A stretch of DNA of 5,605 nucleotides. Source: Bdellovibrionales bacterium. Its GTDB lineage: Bacteria; Bdellovibrionota; UBA2428. This document shows, in pieces, positions 1-5,470 of the stretch. The stretch lies in the NCBI GenBank assembly GCA_018266335.1, contig JAFEAR010000024.1:1-5605 (forward strand). The letters run 5' to 3'. Under the pieces are notes generated by a model, which was not told the origin of the DNA, searched no databases, and saw nothing but the letters and a program-made list of their open reading frames with translations. Every line of letters starts with the position of its first letter. Position 1 is the stretch's first letter. A program made the translations under genes and the position numbers.

Positions 1-1290
1 ACGACCTATTACCTGAACGATCCGATCAGCGGCACGATGAGCGAGAAGACGGTCTCGGGTTCGACCGTCACCTGGCACGACTATCTCGTCGCCGACGGCC
101 GTATGGTGGGCGAGCGCTTCTGCACAGGCGCCGCGCCGTGCTCGACCGGCGCGACCTGGAGCTTCTTCGTCTCCGATCACTTGGGTTCCATCGCAGTGGT
201 CACCGACAGCGCCGGCACGGTGACCGAGCGCCTCAGCTATGATGCATGGGGACGGCGGCGCAACAGCAATGGCACGGACAACACCAGCTGCAATATCACC
301 AGCGGCACCACCCGCGGCTTCACCGGTCATGAGGAGATGGATGCGATCTGCCGGATCAACGCCAACGCCCGCATCTACGATCCCACCATCGGGCGGTTCC
401 TGAGCGCGGACAGCATCGTGCCTGATCCATCGGATAGCCAAGCCTTCAATCGGTATTCCTATGTCCTGAATGCACCGCTGTCGCTTATCGATCCTAGTGG
501 GCATGAGATCGAGACTGTGGTGGTCACTGGTATTCGGCCGATCCCAACAGACCCGCCTCCGCCACCGCCGTCCGGAAATTTCGGCAGCATCGATGCAGGC
601 CTGAATGGCTCGGGCAGCAATGCACGCTCGGTTGCGGCTTTCGCTGAGACGGTCAAGTCGCTGAGAAGATCGCTTGTAAGGCTGGCGTCGCCAACATCGA
701 ACAAGAAGAGCCAGACTGCGAATGATGGGTCGTCTTGTGCCGATCCAACGGGAAGCACTGGCGACTACCCGGGCAATGACCCATATGGGCTACGCGAAAT
801 CGTCACGGCCACAACAGCCCGGTCCGACGACTACAGCGGAGGAACTGAATCAAGCTGGTCTGAGGGCGTTGATGCCAATGGTGTCGAGACAGTTGTTGAT
901 CAGATCACTCGAGACACAAAAAGCAACGATCAGCATGTCGCCAGTTCCAATATTCAACTCGCATTTTTTGATCCAAATGAAAGCGGCGGCGGCAGAGGTG
1001 GAAACGCCTGCCACCAAGGTGCAGATAGTTGCAAACGAGCTACCGACTTACTCGAAAAGCTGAGACAAATTTCACAGGGGCAGGCCGTGATTGAGCGACA
1101 GATTTGCAATAATACATTAAATGCTTGCCTTGAGTGGAACCGTGCGATGCAGGCTGGCGAGCTTCCTAGGATACCCGATATAACAATACAGTTCTCTCCA
1201 CTACCACCATATCCGTATACAGGAGGTACTGTGATACTGACTCCAGGCAACCCGTCTGGCACGTATATACCGCCGAGCAATAGTCAATGA
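1..1290 (+). CDS. RHS-repeat polymorphic toxin, C-terminal part (5' end outside window)
   Basis: Open from base 1 in frame, so this is the 3' part of a larger gene; the ATG at 37 is only an internal methionine. Residues below count from that ATG. RHS/YD proteins build a beta-cocoon shell that encapsulates a C-terminal toxin and are delivered by secretion systems such as T6SS. Visible core features are 'FFVSDHLGSIAVVTD' (44-58), 'SYDAWGRRR' (67-75), 'RGFTGHEE' (93-100), 'ARIYDPTIGRFLSADSIV' (111-128), 'NRYSYVLNAP' (138-147) and the terminal DPSG (152-155). The PxxxxDPxG context at 147-155 fits the usual self-cleavage site. The tip (156-417) begins with 'ETVVVTG', then a proline run and a Gly/Ser-rich stretch. 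A predicted helical segment with two C-x6-C motifs (C325/C332, C357/C364) follows, and the end is Pro-rich. I recognise no known toxin domain or catalytic motif in the tip. The stop overlaps the next gene. Confidence 0.9.
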   Translation, partial: TTYYLNDPISGTMSEKTVSGSTVTWHDYLVADGRMVGERFCTGAAPCSTGATWSFFVSDHLGSIAVVTDSAGTVTERLSYDAWGRRRNSNGTDNTSCNITSGTTRGFTGHEEMDAICRINANARIYDPTIGRFLSADSIVPDPSDSQAFNRYSYVLNAPLSLIDPSGHEIETVVVTGIRPIPTDPPPPPPSGNFGSIDAGLNGSGSNARSVAAFAETVKSLRRSLVRLASPTSNKKSQTANDGSSCADPTGSTGDYPGNDPYGLREIVTATTARSDDYSGGTESSWSEGVDANGVETVVDQITRDTKSNDQHVASSNIQLAFFDPNESGGGRGGNACHQGADSCKRATDLLEKLRQISQGQAVIERQICNNTLNACLEWNRAMQAGELPRIPDITIQFSPLPPYPYTGGTVILTPGNPSGTYIPPSNSQ

Positions 1291-1685
1291 CTAGTCCGTC
1301 GCTCGCACGTATAAGGGTCTACCTCATATTGGTTCTGAGCTTCGTTTGCATGAGCCAAGAAGTAGCTGCGGAGAGTGCGAAGATGAGCATACCATCTTTT
1401 GCAAGCGATCATGCGGAAAGGGAACTGAATTATGAAGAGGACGTCCTCAGTGACAAATCTCGTAAGGAGCGCCAGGAAATTGTTTTGAAGCTGGGTGCAG
1501 ACCTTGGCTCTGAGCAAGCCATGTTTAGCGCTAAATTCGGTTACGTCTACAGGTATATACTTGTTCAGCGACAAGGTGCTGGGAATTTTGTGTACCGCGC
1601 AAAGGTCGTAATTTGGACGAAGGACTTTAAGCAATTTAGAGTAGCTATGCAGCCGGAAAGTCCGACAACACATCAGTCACCATAG
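1287..1685 (+). CDS. Small exported protein, candidate immunity partner of the RHS tip
   Basis: This encodes 132 residues and its ATG overlaps the RHS stop codon (ATGA at 1287-1290), which implies translational coupling. I see no good Shine-Dalgarno, consistent with coupling. The N-terminus is a typical Sec signal peptide: R8 and R10, a hydrophobic stretch from about 11 to 21 (VYLILVLSFVC), and a likely cleavage after 'EVAA' near residue 28. There is no lipobox cysteine in the right place, so a soluble periplasmic product of about 104 residues is expected. The mature part is charged, with an acidic and basic helical segment (about 44-75) and then an aromatic strand-like part ('FGYVYRYILVQ', 'NFVYRAKVVIW'). 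I recognise no family. The position directly after a polymorphic toxin tip is the classic place for an immunity gene. If so, the exported location implies that the toxin acts in the periplasm. Immunity function is inferred from position only. Confidence 0.75.
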   Translation: MTSPSLARIRVYLILVLSFVCMSQEVAAESAKMSIPSFASDHAERELNYEEDVLSDKSRKERQEIVLKLGADLGSEQAMFSAKFGYVYRYILVQRQGAGNFVYRAKVVIWTKDFKQFRVAMQPESPTTHQSP

Positions 1686-1878
1686 GGAAGCGGCGCTAGA
1701 CGGTTTGGAAGTGTTGAGTCTGCCTGACCAATCTTGTTTGACCTCACGAGCAGTCGCTCTGAAAGTAGCATGGAAGTGAAGCTCCATTGCTACATGACGT
1801 CATACAGCGCCTTCTTGAGCAGAGAGATTACTTTCTCGTCCCTTCGCTCGAATCTAGATTTTCTGGCGATCGACGCCG
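1686..1878. other. Intergenic stretch after the RHS module, no supported gene
   Basis: No convincing gene, tRNA or terminator is visible between the exported-protein gene and the first 113-bp repeat. A plus-strand open frame runs through 1734-2153, but it crosses the repeat and the hairpin terminator and its translation does not look like a protein. A 10-bp palindrome AATCTAGATT lies at 1851-1860. A short minus-strand frame (1790-1921) enters from the repeat; it is described with that repeat. Confidence 0.5.
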
Positions 1879-1991
1879 TTGATGCTGTGTCAAAGGCGAC
1901 CACAATGTCCAGCAATTGCATGATGTTAGTTCGAGGTGTCGCTCGAACATCTGCACCTCAGTTGACATGCGGGCAACAAAGCACGCCTTGC
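1879..1991. repeat. 113-bp direct repeat, left copy
   Basis: This aligns without gaps to 3053-3165, with 97 of 113 bases identical by hand count. The first 78 bases (1879-1956) are the best conserved part at 72 of 78, and the last 11 (1981-1991) are identical. The repeat contains a hairpin with perfect 7-base arms GTTCGAG and CTCGAAC (1929-1935 and 1942-1948), and both arms are unchanged in the two copies. On the minus strand a short frame starts at an ATG (1919-1921), reads MQLLDIVVAFDTAS and continues to a stop at 1790 (43 codons). The right copy encodes the same 14 residues, and the three base differences inside that stretch are all synonymous. No ribosome binding site is visible. The copies flank the two-gene cassette, so this could be a recombination site, a relic of duplicated coding sequence, or both. 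Confidence 0.85.
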
Positions 1992-2020
1992 GTCCGCTTC
2001 ATTGCAGGCTCAGAAATCGA

Positions 2021-2029
2021 TGGTACACT
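2021..2029 (+). promoter_or_regulatory. Weak candidate extended -10 promoter
   Basis: TGGTACACT fits an extended -10 (TGn followed by TACACT, 4 of 6 to TATAAT). A poor -35-like TTGCAG lies 16 bases upstream (2002-2007). Transcription would begin near 2036 and run through three successive hairpins into the T-tract terminator at 2098-2120, making a transcript of roughly 85 bases with no open frame of note. The proposal rests on the arrangement more than on promoter strength. Confidence 0.2.
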
Positions 2030-2097
2030 ACGTATGTGCTTGTGGGGCGTCCGCCCTATTCGGCTAATCCATAAGCCGAAGGCAGGCACTACAAAGC

Positions 2098-2120
2098 CAC
2101 CGCCTCTCGGCGGTGTTTTT
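2098..2120 (+). terminator. Rho-independent terminator, possibly bidirectional
   Basis: There is a perfect 7-bp stem CACCGCC / GGCGGTG (2098-2104 and 2109-2115) with loop TCTC, followed directly by TTTTT and then GTTT. The T-tract favours plus-strand termination. On the minus strand the same hairpin begins 9 bases after the stop of the 159-residue gene and is followed by the weaker GCTTTGT, so it may also end that transcript. No plus-strand gene is evident just upstream, which raises the possibility of a small RNA. Confidence 0.75.
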
Positions 2121-2124
2121 GTTT

Positions 2125-2604
2125 CTAATCCTCCTCTGGCTGCCCCTTCATAGTCGTGAAGAAGCGCGTATCCCGGTACTTGTTGGTGACCCACGCGGGC
2201 ACGACACTCCAGAAGTGAGCGGTACCGTTGTCGCCGATCTTCCGCACGATAACTTTTATCTTTCGACCGTCGATGATCGCGATGATGCCCCAGTAGCGAA
2301 CGATCTTGCTCTTGCGGACCCGCTTCTTGTGCTGTTTCACATCGAACTCGCGGACGGTGTCTTCGATCTCCTGATAGGTGGTGGACAGCGCGACGAGCTT
2401 TGCCGCCAAAGGGAGGAGCTTGAAGCGGAGCATCTGCGAAGGCTTCTCTCGTTCCGAACGGGCATTCTTGTATATGAGGTGATTAAAACCCTCGGCGGTG
2501 AAGTGCACGAGCTCATGCAGTGCAGGCGAAAAGACCGGGCCGATACCGTGATAGAGCTTCTGTGCTTCGCTGCGCAGTCGTTCGTATTCAGAGATGTCGT
2601 CCAT
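2125..2604 (-). CDS. 159-residue basic protein, possible BECR-fold (RelE/EndoU-like) nuclease
   Basis: The ATG at 2604 is the only start after the in-frame upstream stop. There is no Shine-Dalgarno, and a strong -10 lies so close that the mRNA may be nearly leaderless. The sequence is clearly protein-like. A helical N-terminus leads to the motif 'HFTAEGFNHL' (34-43), then 'RSEREKPSQMLRFKLLPLA' (49-67), a basic patch 'KKRVRKSK' (93-100), and strand-rich 'VRYWGIIAIIDGRKIKVIVRK' segments (about 102-122). 'HFWSVVPAW' (130-138) follows, with an acidic tail. From memory this resembles small conserved hypothetical proteins with an H-F-T..G..H motif and a C-terminal R-x-G...FWS-V-P motif. That pattern is compatible with barnase/EndoU/colicin/RelE-like folds, but the fold assignment is a guess and I cannot identify a catalytic set with certainty. 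It lies downstream of the 76-residue gene on the same strand, inside the repeat-flanked cassette. Confidence 0.85.
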   Translation of the reverse strand: MDDISEYERLRSEAQKLYHGIGPVFSPALHELVHFTAEGFNHLIYKNARSEREKPSQMLRFKLLPLAAKLVALSTTYQEIEDTVREFDVKQHKKRVRKSKIVRYWGIIAIIDGRKIKVIVRKIGDNGTAHFWSVVPAWVTNKYRDTRFFTTMKGQPEED

Positions 2605-2616
2605 ATAGTTCGAAGC

Positions 2617-2625
2617 ATTGTATCA
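2617..2625 (-). promoter_or_regulatory. Extended -10 element upstream of the 159-residue gene
   Basis: Read on the minus strand this is TGATACAAT, an extended -10 with a TACAAT hexamer (5 of 6 to TATAAT). No good -35 is seen, as often happens with extended -10 promoters. The start site would fall near 2610, only about 6 bases before the ATG. The mRNA would then be almost leaderless, matching the lack of a ribosome binding site. This would let the gene be expressed independently of the upstream small gene. Confidence 0.35.
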
Positions 2626-2697
2626 CCGCCGCTACAACAAACTTGGCGATGCCATTGTCCGCATCGTTCTGAAGAGACCTGCTCGTCGCACTGGCGG

Positions 2698-2928
2698 TTA
2701 GTTCGACTGGCGATGTTCTTCCCGCAGCCGATTGTTGATGCGTATAAGAACGCTAATCAGGTTCTCTACGTTCTGATACGCAGCATCATGTTCTTCGGGC
2801 GTTGCGGTCGGCATGTATCTCACGACCAGCATCCCGAAACCCGGTTTATCCGGCGGGTCTATCCTCCCAGGAGGGAGGGGTGGGTCCTGACATATAGAAA
2901 GGTCAAGCTTCGTCTTCTTAGTAGGCAT
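2698..2928 (-). CDS. Small hypothetical protein of 76 residues (85 with upstream GTG)
   Basis: I chose the ATG at 2928 because the product then starts naturally as MPTKKTK; a GTG at 2955 would add nine residues and lies in a hairpin. Neither start has a clear Shine-Dalgarno. The protein has a basic start, a Pro-rich middle ('DPPLPPGRIDPPDKPGFG') and a strand-like 'MLVVRYMPT'. An amphipathic helix with a charged end follows ('NVENLISVLIRINNRLREEH'). I recognise no family. It is encoded 93 bases upstream of, and on the same strand as, the 159-residue gene, with both inside the pair of 113-bp repeats, so the two may travel together. A regulator or antitoxin-like role is possible only by analogy of size and position. 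A long plus-strand frame (2113-2946) antisense to both genes lacks protein character. Confidence 0.55.
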   Translation of the reverse strand: MPTKKTKLDLSICQDPPLPPGRIDPPDKPGFGMLVVRYMPTATPEEHDAAYQNVENLISVLIRINNRLREEHRQSN

Positions 2929-2948
2929 AGGGCATGTGTGAGCTGATA

Positions 2949-2966
2949 ACCGCACAAAAATGCGGT
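2949..2966. promoter_or_regulatory. Small palindrome at the start region of the 76/85-residue gene
   Basis: The arms ACCGCA (2949-2954) and TGCGGT (2961-2966) pair perfectly over a 6-base loop CAAAAA. Neither strand continues into a T-tract, so this is not a typical terminator. It lies 21 bases upstream of the chosen ATG and covers the alternative GTG start. It could be an operator or an mRNA hairpin acting on that gene. Confidence 0.35.
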
Positions 2967-3052
2967 ATCGCGCAGTATGCCCTAGATGTGTAGATGGCGC
3001 TCGTCGGTGGAAAGGGGAAGCATTCCTTTCACGCTTCCTGGCGGTGCCTTTC

Positions 3053-3165
3053 TTGACGCTGTGTCAAAGGCGACCACAATGTCCAGTAACTGCATGATGT
3101 AGGTTCGAGGTATCGCTCGAACATCTGCACTTAACGTGACAGGATTTCAAGAAAGCACGCCTTGC
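3053..3165. repeat. 113-bp direct repeat, right copy
   Basis: This partner of 1879-1991 is displaced by exactly 1174 bases with no gaps. The 7-base hairpin arms are intact (3103-3109 and 3116-3122), and the base that differs between copies falls in the loop (GTGTCG against GTATCG). The minus-strand frame from the ATG at 3093-3095 again reads MQLLDIVVAFDTAS, then diverges and stops at 2982 (37 codons). It ends 67 bases downstream of the recombinase stop codon. With about 14% divergence it is not a fresh target-site duplication. Identity is highest at 3053-3130. Confidence 0.85.
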
Positions 3166-3232
3166 TAAAGTACGACTCTGTTGAGCCGTATAAGTGGCAA
3201 AAGAGTGCAGTTCGACGTATCTCAGTCGGGAC

Positions 3233-4327
3233 TCAACCCGTATGCAACATCGAACTTTTTGCGCCTAGGCTAACGGTGCCGTGCTCAAACTGCACTCCGT
3301 TCTGGAAATGCGCCCGAAGCCGAATAGCGAAGGGTGTCTCGGTGTTGTCCCAGCTACCCACTGCCGGTACGAGTGTTCGAATTTGCTCTTCAAATCGTTC
3401 TTCTCGAATAGATGAATTCGGACAGCAGTGGCAGCGGTAGTAGATATAGCGGCCCTTGTGGCGCTCTCCGATCAATGATCTCCCGCAGACGCATCGAATG
3501 AATTGCGTATACGCAAAGACGTGCCGGGAGCGCTTCCACGGTCGCCTGCGTTTGAGCAGCCACTGCACGTGGTCAAAGAGCGCTCTGCTAACAAGCGGCT
3601 CGTGTATGCCGGGGAAGCACTGAGGAGTTGTCCGGATGCACAAGCTACCCACATAGAATGGATTGCGAAGCACGCGGTCGAGTGTGTTCCGTGTGAACGG
3701 CTGTCCACGTCGCCCAAGAAGGCCGCGTGCTGCGAGAAGCTCGGCGAGCGCGCGAAGGGAATAGGTCCCGGTGGCGTAGAGGTGGAACGCCTCTTTGATC
3801 AGTGGCGCGACTCGTGGGTCCTGTGTCTTGGCGTGCGTGGTCCCGCGGTTGCGATAGCCGAGCGGGGCGGGCAGGGGATAGAGGCCCTGGCGGAGCCGCC
3901 CGAGTATTCCTTTGCGTATCTCTTCTCGCAGATTTCTGATGTAGTCGGCGGCGATGACCGCTTGTATGTCTGCCGCAAGTCGTCCGCCGCGAGAGCCGAG
4001 CTGCAAATCATCATGTGCGAAGTGCACATCGATTCCTTGGTCTATGAGATCGCCGATGTCCGCCCAGTCTCTTAAGTTGCGCGCGCCCCGGTCGATTTTG
4101 TGAATGATGAGTCCAGCGGCGTCGCCACGAATAAGCCGGGCAAGCATTTGGCGAAAGATGGGTCTGCCGGTGCGAGCGGCGCTCTCGCGCTCCTCAAACC
4201 ACTGAGTAACGTGAAGGCCGCGTGCTTCAGCAAACGCACTAATCGCGGCGCGCTGCTCCGCAAGCGATACACCCACCTGTCCTTGCCGAGGCGTGGAAAC
4301 CCTCGTGTATGCAAAATAGTCCTTCAT
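3233..4327 (-). CDS. Large-serine-recombinase family protein, short C-terminus
   Basis: This serine site-specific recombinase would catalyse integration, excision or inversion through a phosphoserine-DNA intermediate. I chose the ATG at 4327 (364 residues) because the domain begins at once with 'MKDYFAYTRVST'; a TTG at 4372 would add 15 residues. The catalytic domain shows 'YTRVS' with R9 and nucleophile S11, 'SLAEQ', and 'IIHKIDRGARNLRDW' with the conserved arginines. The recombinase DNA-binding domain follows ('PLGYRNRG', 'RNTLDRVLRNPFYVG'). Next is a zinc ribbon, with cysteines in 'RCVCGRSL' and 'YYRCHCCPN', and then 'IREERFEEQI'. Only about 50 residues remain after that, whereas family members usually run to 450-550 with a coiled coil. 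It may therefore be truncated or a naturally short subgroup. It is divergent from the sce7726-like gene and adjacent to the right repeat copy, so it may have mobilised either neighbour. Confidence 0.9.
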   Translation of the reverse strand: MKDYFAYTRVSTPRQGQVGVSLAEQRAAISAFAEARGLHVTQWFEERESAARTGRPIFRQMLARLIRGDAAGLIIHKIDRGARNLRDWADIGDLIDQGIDVHFAHDDLQLGSRGGRLAADIQAVIAADYIRNLREEIRKGILGRLRQGLYPLPAPLGYRNRGTTHAKTQDPRVAPLIKEAFHLYATGTYSLRALAELLAARGLLGRRGQPFTRNTLDRVLRNPFYVGSLCIRTTPQCFPGIHEPLVSRALFDHVQWLLKRRRPWKRSRHVFAYTQFIRCVCGRSLIGERHKGRYIYYRCHCCPNSSIREERFEEQIRTLVPAVGSWDNTETPFAIRLRAHFQNGVQFEHGTVSLGAKSSMLHTG

Positions 4328-4446
4328 AGAAATAAGGCTAGGGCTAATGAAGCGAGTGTATCGCTGAGGCAAAGAACGTTGCCGAGATTTGCGAGTGATG
4401 GTGGCGGAGGCGGCGACTTGAAACGCTCCGAACTTGTCACTGATCC

Positions 4447-4542
4447 GTAACCCATTGATCCCCAGGGATAAAATCTAGATCATCGGAATATCGACGAGGG
4501 ATTCGTCCCCCGCGTAATTCTGCTATAGTATCAATAGGTTAC
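4447..4542. repeat. 13-bp inverted repeat bracketing the divergent promoter region
   Basis: The left arm GTAACCCATTGAT (4447-4459) and right arm ATCAATAGGTTAC (4530-4542) are reverse complements at 12 of 13 positions, with 70 bases between them. The right arm starts one base after the candidate -10 hexamer and covers the likely transcription start. Between the arms are a smaller palindrome, ATCCC-CA-GGGAT (4458-4469), the 8-bp ATCTAGAT (4473-4480), and a GGGA-TTCG-TCCC hairpin near 4498-4509. The arms could be paired operators, recombinase binding sites or ends of a small element. Confidence 0.6.
4521..4529 (+). promoter_or_regulatory. Extended -10 promoter for the sce7726-sce7725 unit
   Basis: TGCTATAGT matches an extended -10 (TGn and TATAGT, 5 of 6). 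No convincing -35 lies at the expected distance. Transcription would start near 4536, inside the right arm of the inverted repeat. That gives a leader of about 30 to 50 bases, depending on which start codon of the sce7726-like gene is used. Confidence 0.4.
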
Positions 4543-4582
4543 AACGCCGAGTCGCAATCGACCTGTGTCACTTAAACCTCAC

Positions 4583-5467
4583 ATGATGACGCAACCACAT
4601 CTTTCGGCGCTCTCGCGCCTTTTTTCTTCCTCGGTCTTTCGTGAGCTGGCGGGGAAGGGAAGGTCGCGCACGTTCTCTCGTCTTGTAGATGAGCTGGCTC
4701 CCACTAGAATCTTTCGTGGGTCGCATTTAGTGCGTGATGCTTTTGATGCTGCCTACAGTGTCCTCCAAAAATCAGGTTCTCGGGACGAGTACATCTATAA
4801 AACAGCGCTCACGCACAAAGTACTCCTTGGCAAGCACTCGTTGAATACCGCGTGTATGATGAGCGAGTTTCGTGTCGCTGGTTGTAAGGCCGATCTAGTC
4901 ATCCTGAACGGAACCGCGGCTGTCTACGAAATTAAATCTGAGCGTGATTCGCTGAGCCGACTTGCACGCCAGATTGAGGCGTACAAGAAGGTCTTTGCAA
5001 CGGTGAACGTGATTGTATCGGAGTATCACGTAGAAGATGTCTTGAAGCTAACGAGCCGCGACGTTGGTGTCCTACAACTATCAGATCGTTACCAAATTTC
5101 TACTTGTCGCGAAGCAGAGGACATGCCTGAGAGAATATTACCGACTGCCGTCTTTGAATCAATTCGCACAAACGAAGCCAAACAAATTTTGATGCGGCTC
5201 GGTGTGGAGATCCCAGACGTTCCGAACACTCTGATCCGGTCCGAACTCAGACAGCGCTTCGAGGGCCTTGATCCCAAGGCGGTGCACTTGGAAATGGTTC
5301 GGCTTCTGAAACGGACGAGAGATTTGGCGCCGTTGTCTGAATTGTTAGATAGCTTGCCTATGTCTCTGCATGCTGCAGCGCTTACGCGTCAGATTACTAA
5401 GACTTCTGAACAGCGTCTCGTCCGCGCGGTGAATACCCCGCTCCGGGATGCAGTACTCTGGACTTGA
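4583..5467 (+). CDS. sce7726 family protein, PD-(D/E)xK-like nuclease
   Basis: I recognise the sce7726 family (named after a Sorangium cellulosum locus) from 'EFRVAGCKADLVILNGTAAV', 'YEIKSERDSLSRL', 'QIEAYKKVFATV' and 'DVGVLQLSDRYQIST'. Residues here count from the GTG at 4565. The pattern D110, E122-x-K124 and Q136-x3-Y140, with E101 ahead, is a good PD-(D/E)xK nuclease signature, so metal-dependent DNA cleavage is plausible. The N-terminal 90 residues and the helical C-terminus (about 190-300) are of unknown function. The chosen start is the ATG at 4583 (MMTQPHLSALSRLF); GTG at 4565 and ATG at 4586 are alternatives, and none has a clear ribosome binding site. The gene is followed after 3 bases by an sce7725-family gene, a pairing I know to recur. 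The biological role is not established to my knowledge; defence or inter-bacterial conflict is an inference. Confidence 0.88.
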   Translation: MMTQPHLSALSRLFSSSVFRELAGKGRSRTFSRLVDELAPTRIFRGSHLVRDAFDAAYSVLQKSGSRDEYIYKTALTHKVLLGKHSLNTACMMSEFRVAGCKADLVILNGTAAVYEIKSERDSLSRLARQIEAYKKVFATVNVIVSEYHVEDVLKLTSRDVGVLQLSDRYQISTCREAEDMPERILPTAVFESIRTNEAKQILMRLGVEIPDVPNTLIRSELRQRFEGLDPKAVHLEMVRLLKRTRDLAPLSELLDSLPMSLHAAALTRQITKTSEQRLVRAVNTPLRDAVLWT

Positions 5468-5470
5468 ACA

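Noticed and set aside
1221..1233. Strong Shine-Dalgarno-like AGGAGG followed by GTG inside the RHS tip
   Set aside because: The GTG is in the RHS frame and would make only a 19-residue peptide. It is too far from the next gene's ATG (1287) to serve it directly, so it is probably a chance match within Gly-Gly-Thr codons.
1284..1673. Minus-strand open frame opposite the exported-protein gene
   Set aside because: It is an almost exact antisense shadow. The plus-strand frame has a signal peptide and an ATGA overlap with the RHS gene, and the minus frame has neither.
1962..1967. TTGACA as a perfect -35 hexamer
   Set aside because: No -10-like hexamer lies 16-18 bases downstream (GCCTTG at the expected place), so it is not supported as a promoter.
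1734..2153. Plus-strand open frame of 139 codons
   Set aside because: It crosses the direct repeat and the rho-independent terminator and has no ribosome binding site. Repeat differences are not silent in this frame, and the composition is Ser/Cys-rich without motifs.
2113..2946. Long plus-strand open frame (277 codons)
   Set aside because: It is antisense to the 159-residue and 76-residue genes, starts inside the terminator stem, and its translation is rich in R, H, C and V without domain-like pattern. The minus-strand products have far better protein character.
3503..4450. Plus-strand open frames opposite the recombinase (3503-4075, 4100-4450)
   Set aside because: They are shadows of the recombinase gene on the other strand, whose catalytic and zinc-ribbon motifs are clear.
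4495..4512. GAGGGATTCGTCCCCC resembling a tRNA or tmRNA T-arm (possible attachment site)
   Set aside because: The loop does not match the TTCGANT pattern, there is no acceptor stem or other tRNA arm nearby, and the short stem could arise by chance.
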